Both the position numbers and the translations under genes were made by a program. A model generated the notes under the pieces. That model worked only from the letters and a program-made list of their open reading frames with translations. It made no database searches and had not been told where the DNA came from. DNA of 64,000 bases from Chromobacterium phragmitis (GTDB lineage Bacteria > Pseudomonadota > Gammaproteobacteria > Burkholderiales > Chromobacteriaceae), in the NCBI RefSeq assembly GCF_003325475.1, contig NZ_CP029495.1:558001-622000 (forward strand). Reading direction: 5' to 3'. Each line of letters begins with the position of its first letter. Positions within the stretch are counted from its first letter, which is position 1. This document shows, piece by piece, positions 1-7,898 of this stretch.

Positions 1-722
1 TCAAACGTCACAGCTCGCGGCTCAGCCTGGATCCGGCGCGGACCATGGAGGGCGGCGCCGCCCAACTGGTGGATGCCGGCACGGATGCCGTGGGCCTGCA
101 TTGCGAGAACGGCAACTCGCCATTCTGGCCGGACCTGACCTGGTTCTATTGCAAGGAAGCCCCGCGCATGGGCTCGCAAACCACCGCCTGCGACGGCGCA
201 GCCGTACTGGAGCGCCTGTCCGAGCGCACCCGCGACTTCTTCCTGAGGAACGAAATCCGCTACTCGCGCAATGTGCAGGCAGACAAGTGGAAACGGCTGG
301 TCGCCCACTACACGCCTGGCCTGGACAATCTCGATCAAGTGAGCTTCGAGCATCTGCAGCGCGTCATCGGCGACGACCCCAACACCCAGATCACCTACAA
401 CCCGGCCGACGAATCCATCGGCTACGACTTCACCGTGTCCGCGGTCCTGGTCTCCGCCATCAGCCGCCAGCCGGCCTTCGCCAACAGCATCCTCGGGCCC
501 TCGTACAACTACGAGAAGCCGCGCATCACCGTCGCCGCCAGCGGCGAGCCGATTCCGGCGGCGATGATGGAAGAAGTCGTCCGCATCACCGACGCCGCCA
601 CCATCCCGATCAACTGGGACGACAACGACTTCGTGATGATAGACAACCGCCGCGTGATGCACGGCCGGCGCGCAATCATCGACACCCGGCGCAAGATCTT
701 CAACGCGCTCAGCTACTTGTAA
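1..722 (+). CDS. TauD/TfdA-family Fe(II)/2-oxoglutarate dioxygenase, 5' truncated by window edge
   Basis: The frame is open to the left edge (first full codon at base 3), so the true start is outside the window. The visible part carries the iron-binding His-X-Glu as HCENGNSPFWPDLTWFYC and the distal His in NRRVMHGRRAI near the C-terminus. This is the layout of TauD/TfdA and SyrP-like hydroxylases, which use 2-oxoglutarate and O2 to hydroxylate small substrates or carrier-bound amino acids. It lies 10 bp before two aminotransferase-fold genes and an amidase on the same strand, which suggests a tailoring role in a biosynthetic operon. The substrate cannot be read from the sequence. The family call is firm and the pathway role is inferred. 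Confidence 0.85.
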   Translation, partial: KRHSSRLSLDPARTMEGGAAQLVDAGTDAVGLHCENGNSPFWPDLTWFYCKEAPRMGSQTTACDGAAVLERLSERTRDFFLRNEIRYSRNVQADKWKRLVAHYTPGLDNLDQVSFEHLQRVIGDDPNTQITYNPADESIGYDFTVSAVLVSAISRQPAFANSILGPSYNYEKPRITVAASGEPIPAAMMEEVVRITDAATIPINWDDNDFVMIDNRRVMHGRRAIIDTRRKIFNALSYL

Positions 723-732
723 GGAGACAGCC

Positions 733-1878
733 ATGACCGCACGCGATCCCTTGCCGGCCTTCGCCGGACAGATCATCAGCGCGCAGGGCGATACCCTGAT
801 CGACGCCAGCGGCCGCCGCATCGTCGACCTAGCCAGCGGCGGCCTGGGCTTCGGCCTGCCGGACATCATCGGCAAAGTCCGCGAACAAGCCTCGGTGATG
901 GGGCTGTCCAACCGGGTAATGATGTCCGAACCGCTGCTCACACTGTGCCGCGAATTGGCCGGCATGCTGCCGCCCGCGCTGTCCAACGCCTATGTCTGCA
1001 GTTCCGGCGACGAAGCCTTCGAAGGCGCGCTGAAGCTGTGCAAGGGCCTGCGGCCGCAACTGCGGCGGCTGGCCCACATCCGCGGCAGCGAATTCGGCTC
1101 CCTCAGTTACGGCCGCTGCCTGGAGGAGCCGGAAGGCTACGGCCAGCTGCGCCGCTTCCTGGGGCTGGAGACGCTGACAGTGGAGCGCGACGGCGCGCTG
1201 CCGTCCATCGCCGAGCTGTCCCAGTGCTATGCGCTGTGCTACTCGCCGCTGGTCCGCCAGAACGACGGTTCGCTGGCCGCCCTGCCGCCGGAACGCCTGC
1301 TCGCCGTCGCGGCGCTGGCCCGCTCGGCCGGCGTGCCCCTGGTCTGCCAGGCCAGCGAAACCTGCCTGGGCGCCGCCGGAACGATGTTCGGCCACGAACT
1401 TTCCGGCGTGGTGCCCGACATTTTGGTGCTGGGCGGCGCATTGGGCGGCGGCGCAGTGCCGATAGGCTGCTACTTCACCTCGGCGGAGCGCGCCTACCAG
1501 GTGTACGGCTGCAGCTCCCCCGCCAAGCATGGCAGCACCACCGGCGGCAATCCGCTGTCCTGCACCGCCGCGCTGGCGGCGCTGGAGCACGCCGCGCGGC
1601 ACAAGGCCCCTGAACGCTTCCAGGCGCTGGGCAAACAGATCGCCGGCGCGCTGCCGGAGTACGTGTCCGGCGTGGTCGGCGGCATCGCCAACCTGCGCCT
1701 GCCGGACGGACTGGACGCCGCCGGACTGCCCGACCGGCTGCTGGCCGCCGGCGTGCTGACCCGCCCGCCGCGCGGCCGCACACTCACCCTGCACCCCTCG
1801 GCCGCCACCCGCCCCCAGGCGCTGGATGCCGCTCTCGACATCATCAGGAGGACATTCGATGACCACCGCCGCCATTGA
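733..1878 (+). CDS. Class III aminotransferase-fold protein lacking the PLP lysine (probable pseudoenzyme)
   Basis: 381 aa. The start is supported by AAGGAGA just upstream of ATG. The fold is recognisable: SSGDEAFEGALKL matches the phosphate-binding SGSEA region, and GSTTGGNPLSCTAALAALE matches the STFGGNP motif. The residue that should form the Schiff base is absent: in PDILVLGGALGGGAVPIG the family Lys is Gly235 (codon at 1435-1437). The PLP-pairing Asp (family D-E-x-Q-T) is Gln206 in LVCQASETC. The frame is intact, so this is not random decay. The next gene is a complete paralogue overlapping by 20 bp. A non-catalytic partner or a new activity are both possible; classical transamination is unlikely. 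Confidence 0.8.
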   Translation: MTARDPLPAFAGQIISAQGDTLIDASGRRIVDLASGGLGFGLPDIIGKVREQASVMGLSNRVMMSEPLLTLCRELAGMLPPALSNAYVCSSGDEAFEGALKLCKGLRPQLRRLAHIRGSEFGSLSYGRCLEEPEGYGQLRRFLGLETLTVERDGALPSIAELSQCYALCYSPLVRQNDGSLAALPPERLLAVAALARSAGVPLVCQASETCLGAAGTMFGHELSGVVPDILVLGGALGGGAVPIGCYFTSAERAYQVYGCSSPAKHGSTTGGNPLSCTAALAALEHAARHKAPERFQALGKQIAGALPEYVSGVVGGIANLRLPDGLDAAGLPDRLLAAGVLTRPPRGRTLTLHPSAATRPQALDAALDIIRRTFDDHRRH

Positions 1879-3187
1879 CCGCCGGCAATTGCTGGATGAC
1901 TGCGAAAAACACTGGGGCGCGTCCGCCGCCAAGCTGTACCGGATCGCCGGCAGCCAGGTGGAGGCGGAAGCCTCCGGCTGCGAGGTGCGCGACCATACCG
2001 GCCGCCGCTACCTGGACTTCGCCTGCAGCTACGGCGTCTTCATCGTCGGCCACCGCCACCCCGCCGTGCAGCGCCGCGTCGACGCCCAGCTGGCTCAGCT
2101 GGCCTGGACGCCGCGCGGCGCGGCCCACCCGGTCCAGCAGGAGCTGACCGAACGCCTGAAAGCGCTGGCGCCCGGCGACTGGGCCGACGTCCGCTACATG
2201 CTGTCCGGCGCCGAGGCGGTGGAGCACTCGCTGCGCTACGCGCTGGCCGCCAACGCGCCGCGCCGGCGCATCGTCATCACCGCCGGCGCCTACCACGGCA
2301 AGACGCTGGCGGCGATGAGCATACTCGGCCAGCGCCAGCACGAGGCCAGCTTCGGCAAGCTGTCGGCCGACGTGGTCATCGTGCCCTACGGCGACATGGC
2401 CGCGATGCGCGAGGCCGTCGGCGACGGCGCCTGCGCCGTCTACCTGGAGCCGATACTGGGCGGCGCCCACCTGCGCATGCCGCCACTGGGCTATATGGAA
2501 GACATCCGCGCGCTGTGCGACCGCACCGGCACCCTGCTGGTGGCCGACGAGATTCAAACCGCCTTCGGCCGTTGCGGCAAGATGTTCGCGGTGGAATACG
2601 CCAACATCGAGCCCGACATCCTGATCCTGTCCAAGGGACTGACCGGCGGTTACGCCTCCATCGCCTGCGCGATGTACCGCAAGCAAACGCTGGAGCGGCT
2701 GCCCGCCCCGCCGGACGACCACGACAGTTGCGGCGGCCATCCCTTCGCCTGCGCCGCCGCGCTGGCCGCGCTGGACGTGATCGAGGAGGAAAACCTGTTG
2801 CAGGCGTCGGTGGAGCGTGGCCAGCAACTGCGCCAGGGCCTGATGCAACTGGCCCGCCGCTTCCCCGACATCATCGAAGACGTGCCCGGCATCGGCCTGA
2901 TGACCGGCCTGCGGCTGAAGGGCGCGGTGTACGAATCGCTGCTGTCGATGGAGCTAGGCAAGCGCAACGTGCACACCGGCCACTCGATGAACGAACGCGC
3001 CGAGCGCCCAGTGCTGCGTTACTACCCGCCGCTGACCGTCAGCGCCGAGACCATAGACGAGGCGCTGAAACGCACCCGCGAGGCGCTGGAAGCCGTGGCC
3101 GCCCTGCCGGCGTGGAAGATCTCGGTGATGCGCCGCGTCACCCGCTCCATGTACCGCCTGCCCAACGCGCTGTTGCGCAAGATGTGA
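1859..3187 (+). CDS. Class III PLP-dependent aminotransferase
   Basis: 442 aa. The ATG at 1859 is preferred over an in-frame upstream start because a perfect AGGAGG (1846-1851) sits 7 bp before it; it overlaps the previous gene by 20 bp, implying translational coupling. All catalytic features are present: MLSGAEAVEHSLRYA (phosphate site), LLVADEIQTAFGRCGKMF with the PLP-pairing Asp, and LILSKGLTGGYASIA with the Schiff-base Lys. The family (ornithine, acetylornithine, GABA and diamine aminotransferases) moves an amino group between an omega-amino donor and a keto acid. Together with the lysine-less neighbour it may form a hetero-oligomer. The substrate is unknown. Confidence 0.88.
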   Translation: MTTAAIDRRQLLDDCEKHWGASAAKLYRIAGSQVEAEASGCEVRDHTGRRYLDFACSYGVFIVGHRHPAVQRRVDAQLAQLAWTPRGAAHPVQQELTERLKALAPGDWADVRYMLSGAEAVEHSLRYALAANAPRRRIVITAGAYHGKTLAAMSILGQRQHEASFGKLSADVVIVPYGDMAAMREAVGDGACAVYLEPILGGAHLRMPPLGYMEDIRALCDRTGTLLVADEIQTAFGRCGKMFAVEYANIEPDILILSKGLTGGYASIACAMYRKQTLERLPAPPDDHDSCGGHPFACAAALAALDVIEEENLLQASVERGQQLRQGLMQLARRFPDIIEDVPGIGLMTGLRLKGAVYESLLSMELGKRNVHTGHSMNERAERPVLRYYPPLTVSAETIDEALKRTREALEAVAALPAWKISVMRRVTRSMYRLPNALLRKM

Positions 3188-3194
3188 GGATGCC

Positions 3195-4595
3195 ATGACA
3201 GACATCGACACCCTGAGCCTGAGGGAGATGGCCGACCTGCAGCAGCGCGGCCGCTTGGCCAGCCGCGACCTGGCCGAGCACTACCTGGCGCGCATCGCCG
3301 AGCGCAATCCCCAGCTGAACGCAATCATCGAGCAGGCGCCCCCGCAACGCGTGCTGGCCGAGGCTGACGCCGCCGACGCCGCGCTGCGGCGCGGCCGCCC
3401 CCAGGGACCGTTGCACGGCGTGCCGCTCAGCTTGAAGGATGCCTGCCACGTCCGCGGCTTCCACCCCAGCCGCGGCGTGCGCGAGCTCCACGGCGCGGCC
3501 AGCGAAGCCAACGCCACCGTGGTCCAGCGATTATTCGACGCCGGCGCCATCGCCCTCGGCCTCAGCAATGTGCCGGAAATGTGCATGGCCTTCGATACCG
3601 ACAACCTGCTGTACGGCCGCACGCTCAATCCGCACGATCCAGAGCGCTCCGCCGGCGGAAGCAGCGGCGGCGAGGCCTCGGCCATCGCCGCCGGCATGAG
3701 CCCGGGCGGGCTGGCGTCCGACGCCTGCGGCAGCGTGCGCGTGCCCGCCCACTTCAACGGCGTGTGCGGGCTGAAGCTGACGCAATGGCGCGCGCCGCTG
3801 ACCGGCCAGTTCCCGCACGACCGCTCCGGCCTGTTCCACCTCAGCTCCTCGTTCGCGGTGATGGGGCGCGGCGTCGACGACATCGCGCTGCTGGGCCAGC
3901 TGATCAGCGGCCCGGACGGCAAGGACCCGGACACCGTGCCGGCGCCGTTCCGCGACTACCGCGAGCAGCCGCTGTCCGCGCTGCGCATCGGCGTCTGGCA
4001 GGAAAGCGCCGGCCCGGCCCGGCCCTCCGCGGCCACGTCCGCGCTGCTGCAGCATGCTGCGGCGCTGCTGGACGGCGCCGCAGCGTCAGTGGCTGAAGTC
4101 GTCCCGCCGATGGTTGACGAGGCTTTTGATGCTTTATGGAAAGTGCTGGTGCTGGGCGGCGACGGCGGCCGCGGCTGGAAGCAACTCTTCAGCCGGATGG
4201 GAAAAACCGCGTTCTCCGCGCCCATCGCCCAACTGCTGGAGTGGAGCGGCGAACTGGAAATGAGCGTGGACGAGCTGCGCGCGTCGCTGGTGATGCGGGA
4301 CACGGTTCGCCACCGGCTGGCCATGATGTTCCGCGACATCGACGTGCTGATCTGCCCGGTCTATCCGGACATCGCCTTCCGCCACGGCGAATCGCTGCGC
4401 GAGCCGGGCGCCTACCGCTACGTCTTCCCGTTCAGCCTCAGCGGTTCGCCGGCGGCGGTGATTCCGGCCGGCCGCTGCCCGGACAGCGGCATGCCGATCG
4501 GGCTGCAACTGGTGGGACGCCATTGGGACGAGCACCAGTTGCTGGCCGCGGCGGCTCACCTGGAGCGACTGCTGCCGGCCTGGCGTCCGGTTTAG
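3195..4595 (+). CDS. Amidase-signature-family hydrolase
   Basis: 466 aa, the usual length of the GatA/amidase family. The Lys-cisSer-Ser triad is visible: Lys in HGVPLSLKDA, the cis-Ser in AGGSSGGEASAIAAG, and the nucleophilic Ser in SDACGSVRVPAHFNGVCGLK. It starts 7 bp after the aminotransferase stop, behind GAGGATG, so it is the last gene of the cluster fragment. No gatC or gatB is adjacent and the context is biosynthetic, so a stand-alone amidase that opens or closes an amide in the product pathway is more likely than the tRNA amidotransferase subunit. The exact substrate is not predictable. Confidence 0.85.
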   Translation: MTDIDTLSLREMADLQQRGRLASRDLAEHYLARIAERNPQLNAIIEQAPPQRVLAEADAADAALRRGRPQGPLHGVPLSLKDACHVRGFHPSRGVRELHGAASEANATVVQRLFDAGAIALGLSNVPEMCMAFDTDNLLYGRTLNPHDPERSAGGSSGGEASAIAAGMSPGGLASDACGSVRVPAHFNGVCGLKLTQWRAPLTGQFPHDRSGLFHLSSSFAVMGRGVDDIALLGQLISGPDGKDPDTVPAPFRDYREQPLSALRIGVWQESAGPARPSAATSALLQHAAALLDGAAASVAEVVPPMVDEAFDALWKVLVLGGDGGRGWKQLFSRMGKTAFSAPIAQLLEWSGELEMSVDELRASLVMRDTVRHRLAMMFRDIDVLICPVYPDIAFRHGESLREPGAYRYVFPFSLSGSPAAVIPAGRCPDSGMPIGLQLVGRHWDEHQLLAAAAHLERLLPAWRPV

Positions 4596-4622
4596 GCAAA
4601 TCATTCCCGCCAATAAAACAAC

Positions 4623-4672
4623 GGGCCCGTTTTGAATTCCAGATCCAATATCCGGCGATTCAAAATGGGCCC
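4623..4672 (+). terminator. Long hairpin after the amidase, probable terminator
   Basis: The arms GGGCCCGTTTTGAAT (4623-4637) and ATTCAAAATGGGCCC (4658-4672) pair over 15 bp with one G-T wobble, separated by a 20-nt loop, 27 bp after the amidase stop. The following run is TGTTTATATT, a weak U-tract. It may end the biosynthetic operon. The long loop makes it atypical for an intrinsic terminator. Confidence 0.5.
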
Positions 4673-4707
4673 TGTTTATATTTGGGCAAAAAAGCGGGCA
4701 ATAAAGA

Positions 4708-4735
4708 AAGGGCTTAGTCTTGCGACTAAGCCCTT
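4708..4735 (-). terminator. Intrinsic terminator, originally downstream of tRNA-Thr
   Basis: A perfect 12-bp stem (AAGGGCTTAGTC / GACTAAGCCCTT) with loop TTGC is followed on the minus strand by TTTCTTTATT. It lies just beyond the tRNA-Thr 3' fragment at 4744-4789 and was presumably the tRNA terminator before the island separated the two. Confidence 0.7.
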
Positions 4736-4741
4736 GATCTT

Positions 4742-4789
4742 TATGGTGCCGGTAAGAGGAGTCGAACCCCCGACCTTCGCATTACGAAT
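4742..4789. repeat. Distal attachment-site repeat (attL), 3' fragment of tRNA-Thr
   Basis: 48 bp identical to 10029-10076. Read on the minus strand, 4744-4789 is the 3' 46 nt of the tRNA: half of the anticodon loop, the T arm, the acceptor strand and the encoded CCA. Identity stops at 4790 (C, against G at 10077), marking the inner limit of the crossover region. It is not a functional tRNA. Confidence 0.88.
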
Positions 4790-5041
4790 CACACGACCAA
4801 AACATAAGTATTTGTTTTTAATGCCGTTATTCGCATTCGCAATGCAGTTTCCGGCAAGAAATATCCCCCATTTGACACGGCTGCGGCACAGTGCGCGGCA
4901 CAAATGCGTCACATCCACACAGCTTCATCGCCCTCCTCACCCCCAGACAGGCAACAGACTGTAGCCCAGACCATTGGCCAGCAGACTAGACCTATCCCCT
5001 GTGGCAACATCCTTAGATTGCCCTTCTCTCATCCCCGACAA

Positions 5042-5305
5042 ATGAAACCAGTTATACGGATAGGCGATCCGACCGACCACGGCGGAAATGTTACCAGCGC
5101 ATCCAGCACAACAACCGCATTCGGTAAGCCTATCGCGCTAGTTGGCGACAGCGTAAGCTGCCCCCGACAAGGACACACGAACTGCACAATCGTTGAAGGT
5201 GACTCGTCTTGGACCGTAAACGGCAAAGCCGTTGCCCTGGAAGGTCACGCAGTCAGTTGCGGAGCCAAGCTCATCAGCACGCTAGGGCAGGTCAAAAGCG
5301 GCTGA
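5042..5305 (+). CDS. PAAR-domain protein (type VI secretion spike tip)
   Basis: 87 aa from the ATG at 5042; the longer in-frame extension to 4904 is Pro/Gln-rich and unlike the family. The protein is a single PAAR domain, with the start signature RIGDPTDHGG, a central IALVGDSVSCP and later AVALEGHAVSCG, forming the repeated beta-hairpins of the cone that caps VgrG. Stand-alone PAAR proteins sharpen the type VI spike and carry effectors. The genes at 6022-7875 on the same strand are the likely cargo. No sheath or baseplate genes are in the window, so the apparatus must lie elsewhere. No clear Shine-Dalgarno is seen. Confidence 0.85.
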   Translation: MKPVIRIGDPTDHGGNVTSASSTTTAFGKPIALVGDSVSCPRQGHTNCTIVEGDSSWTVNGKAVALEGHAVSCGAKLISTLGQVKSG

Positions 5306-5318
5306 TAGCACTTCACCT

Positions 5319-5954
5319 CTAGCAATGATGGGCATTGGGTACAAAGAATGTTCTAGCAAAATCACTAGCCTGAAAGTACATGTGAAAGCTCTCGCTAATT
5401 TGCTCATTGCCCTGGTGCTGAAGCAAGTAAATTTCCACAAACCGCGCCGCATAAAAATTAACCCACTTGGCAGGCGTAGAAAAACTTTCTTTGGCATTGA
5501 TAGATGCGTTCAAACTACTTATTGCATTTGAAGAAACCGAAAAGAAATCGTAGTCCAGAGGAAAGAAAATTAGTAACTCTCCGGGAGTTACCTGCTCAAC
5601 AGACTGGCTGCTGACGATGTAGAGCCTAGGACCATGCTCCGTTGGAGCAGACACGATCAACTGTGTAATATCAATCTGGTCACATCTACCTACCTCTCGC
5701 CGCCTAAACTCCTTTTCTTTTTCCAATAACGACGGAAGCAAGAGTATATCGATTCCATTGCGCAAATACTTCAGCATCCGATAGATAACGCAGTACTCAC
5801 CGGTTCCAGTGAGTACCCCGCCATCCCAATAGTGAATTTTTTCGGCATGCACGCTTTTATCGAAAACATCTTGAGCGCTATTTGATATAAGTATCTTGTT
5901 ATCAGCAGACACGACAACGCTATCACGGGCCTGCATTGCAATAAGGAAGGTCAT
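5319..5954 (-). CDS. Proteasome-beta-like Ntn-hydrolase protein
   Basis: 211 aa from the ATG at 5954 (a TTG 33 bp upstream is in frame but less likely). After Met removal the chain begins TFLIAMQARDSVVVSADNKI. This resembles the N-terminus of proteasome beta subunits and HslV, with Thr1 as nucleophile and an Asp at exactly position 17. EKIHYWDGGVLTGTGE then resembles the family Lys33-Ile-His segment and the following glycine-rich strand, with about five extra residues before the Lys. It is on the opposite strand between the PAAR and VgrG-tail genes. It could be an effector, an immunity factor or a protease-like housekeeping protein. The fold assignment is by eye and moderately secure; the role is unknown. 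Confidence 0.55.
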   Translation of the reverse strand: MTFLIAMQARDSVVVSADNKILISNSAQDVFDKSVHAEKIHYWDGGVLTGTGEYCVIYRMLKYLRNGIDILLLPSLLEKEKEFRRREVGRCDQIDITQLIVSAPTEHGPRLYIVSSQSVEQVTPGELLIFFPLDYDFFSVSSNAISSLNASINAKESFSTPAKWVNFYAARFVEIYLLQHQGNEQISESFHMYFQASDFARTFFVPNAHHC

Positions 5955-6021
5955 ATCAGCCAAGCCATAAAATGCATATATTGACAATCAATTTCAAAAT
6001 AATCTAATCTTGGAGAGAAAA

Positions 6022-6369
6022 ATGGCAGGTGGGGGCTACATAAGAATATCCGGCGGCAACATTGAAATACATTGCCCTGGAACAGTAAGCATTCGCGGGC
6101 AGAATATCGCACTCTCAGGCCCAGCGCAAATCGGAATGAATATGAACAAAATGCCATCCGCAGATTTGCACAGCCTTTCATTTGTTGTGCAGGATGCTAA
6201 AGGCAACATTCAAAAGAACATGCCCTACATCATTAAGGATGGGAAGGGAAAAACCCTCAAGGGTATTACCGACAAATACGGCCGAACGCAGCGAATACAC
6301 ACAAGCAATCCAAATGATCTATCAGTGCAGCTAGATCACGGCGCAATGGGAAATCATTTGGAAGATTAG
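6022..6369 (+). CDS. VgrG C-terminal-tail-like protein (DUF2345-type), type VI adaptor candidate
   Basis: 115 aa from the ATG at 6022 behind GGAGAG (6012-6017). The first half, GGYIRISGGNIEIHCPGTVSIRGQNIALSGPA, is split here as GGYIRISGGNIEIHCP and GTVSIRGQNIALSGPA; it matches the beta-helical DUF2345 tail of VgrG proteins. The second half (SFVVQDAKGNIQKNMPYII, then GITDKYGRTQRIHT) resembles the transthyretin-like domain that follows DUF2345 and docks effectors. The VgrG core is missing and no remnant is visible upstream, so this is a detached tail or a stand-alone adaptor. It ends 5 bp before the putative effector gene. Confidence 0.7.
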   Translation: MAGGGYIRISGGNIEIHCPGTVSIRGQNIALSGPAQIGMNMNKMPSADLHSLSFVVQDAKGNIQKNMPYIIKDGKGKTLKGITDKYGRTQRIHTSNPNDLSVQLDHGAMGNHLED

Positions 6370-6374
6370 TTATC

Positions 6375-7082
6375 ATGGCACAACCAAAACAAACTACGGC
6401 AACAACAAAGCCGAAGGATAAGAATGCAACTGCGGAACATAAGGAGGATGTTTACGTTCTCGTTATTGGCTTTGAAGTCAATAATCCGCAAGTATACCGT
6501 GACGTTGACGTAGGCAAAGGGGTAAAACGGAAAGTCCATCATGTCCTTGAGGACCCAGGCCACACATTCATGTATCTGACGAAGAACTTAAAAATTACAT
6601 TCTTCTACAGTCTTGGCCCTCAGCCCGGAGCATCGACAATGCAGCGCGCCTATGGAAAAGGAACTCCAGAGTATCACATTCCAGGAAAGACTCGCCTTTA
6701 CAGGCTAATCATCAACGAGTCACAATATGAGAAAATGCTAGCAAAAGGAAAGGCATACCGCGCTGACGTATTAGCCGGAGACCGAAACTACAATATCCTT
6801 CTAAACTTCACCTGCGCACGCAGTGCTAGAGATATCATTGCCGTCGGGTGGTCTGGCGTTCCAAAAGGGGAAAGTCTTGTTGGAAAGAGTGCGACTTTGT
6901 CATTCGATGAAGTAGTAAATCCATATGCATTCTACGAAGACATTCACAACAAATATCCCGATGACGAAATTACATTAGAGCCAGACGAAGCTCAATGGCA
7001 AAAAATCATGGCCGATGGAAATAATCCATCAAAAGAAACGCCAGACCCGACACTTAATCCTTCATCCTTCAAGGGCAAATAA
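6375..7082 (+). CDS. Putative type VI effector with permuted papain-like (His...Cys) motif
   Basis: 235 aa, no signal peptide. DPGHTFMYLTKNLKITFFYSLGP (residues 60-82; His63) and YNILLNFTCARSARDIIAVGW (139-159; Cys147) occur in the order His then Cys. This resembles permuted NlpC/P60-like amidases and LRAT/YiiX-type proteins. It starts 5 bp after the VgrG-tail gene and is followed by an N-terminally anchored partner, the usual order adaptor, effector, immunity. A wall- or lipid-cleaving toxin delivered by the PAAR spike is a reasonable hypothesis. The family match is by eye and the substrate is unknown. Codon use is AT-rich, unlike the flanks. Confidence 0.5.
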   Translation: MAQPKQTTATTKPKDKNATAEHKEDVYVLVIGFEVNNPQVYRDVDVGKGVKRKVHHVLEDPGHTFMYLTKNLKITFFYSLGPQPGASTMQRAYGKGTPEYHIPGKTRLYRLIINESQYEKMLAKGKAYRADVLAGDRNYNILLNFTCARSARDIIAVGWSGVPKGESLVGKSATLSFDEVVNPYAFYEDIHNKYPDDEITLEPDEAQWQKIMADGNNPSKETPDPTLNPSSFKGK

Positions 7083-7086
7083 AGCA

Positions 7087-7875
7087 ATGCTTAAAAGAAA
7101 AGCCATCCCGCTTTCACTGCTCGCGATTATCGCCATTATCATCTCTGGAGTTATCATCATGAACATAAATGATGAAGAAAAATCCCCCAAAACAAAAGAC
7201 CACATCCTCGACAAAGATGGACTAATAACAAAATACGACAGCTTTATTAGCGAACGAATGAATAAAAAGAAACTAACACCAATAGACAAGACTCAGCTAG
7301 AGAGTTTTTTAAAGTTAAACTTGGACATTTTATCGGGATTAATCACACCAGAGGAAGTTGATCGAACCAATATTAATGTTGACGTAAAATTATGGGCACC
7401 CAAATTACTTACCGCACCAATCATCTCTGCCACCATGACCAACACCTATATCATTAAGGAGCCAACGTCATCGACAAAGGGTGTATATGGTGAATTTTCC
7501 AGCTCCATCTTAAGAAAAGATGATAAAGCCCCCTGGGAATATAGCAGCTTGTCCATGCTAAATCTGTACAAATTCCCGATACTTACCGACTTCGAGCCTA
7601 CCGACTATGCAAAACTTAACTTAAAGCTAGTAGATAAATTTCTACTTTCCAATTTGGAAAATCAAGCCCAAAGAATCGACTTCTCTCCGACAAGCAATTA
7701 CAAAGAGTTCGCATCATCAAATAGAAATGGACTGAATTATGCTTTTTACAAGTTCATTTCCACCAAGAGCGCGGTCCCTCTTACAGTTGTTTTTGGTGTG
7801 CAGGAAGATCAATACAATGAACACGAAATCTATCCCAAGAATTGGTATTACGTATACATGAAGCGAGGCAGTTAA
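7087..7875 (+). CDS. Membrane-anchored protein, candidate immunity protein
   Basis: 262 aa from the ATG at 7087, 4 bp after the effector stop; an upstream in-frame start at 7015 overlaps the effector and is not favoured. Residues about 5-26 (KAIPLSLLAIIAIIISGVII) form a signal anchor and the rest is predicted periplasmic, lysine-rich and soluble. I do not recognise the family. Position directly after a putative secreted hydrolase and a periplasm-facing topology fit an immunity protein that neutralises a cell-envelope toxin. This is inferred from context only. Confidence 0.5.
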   Translation: MLKRKAIPLSLLAIIAIIISGVIIMNINDEEKSPKTKDHILDKDGLITKYDSFISERMNKKKLTPIDKTQLESFLKLNLDILSGLITPEEVDRTNINVDVKLWAPKLLTAPIISATMTNTYIIKEPTSSTKGVYGEFSSSILRKDDKAPWEYSSLSMLNLYKFPILTDFEPTDYAKLNLKLVDKFLLSNLENQAQRIDFSPTSNYKEFASSNRNGLNYAFYKFISTKSAVPLTVVFGVQEDQYNEHEIYPKNWYYVYMKRGS

Positions 7876-7898
7876 TCCTTTCTTGATGCCACCTAAAT

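Noticed and set aside
829..1932. Long minus-strand ORF (367 aa) across the first aminotransferase gene
   Set aside because: It is antisense to a well-supported gene, rich in Ala/Gly/Gln/His from GC-rich codon shadows, and has no motif.
4632..4964. 110-aa plus-strand ORF through the tRNA fragment
   Set aside because: The VPVRGVEPPTFALRIT part is the antisense of the tRNA 3' end; this is a common annotation error.
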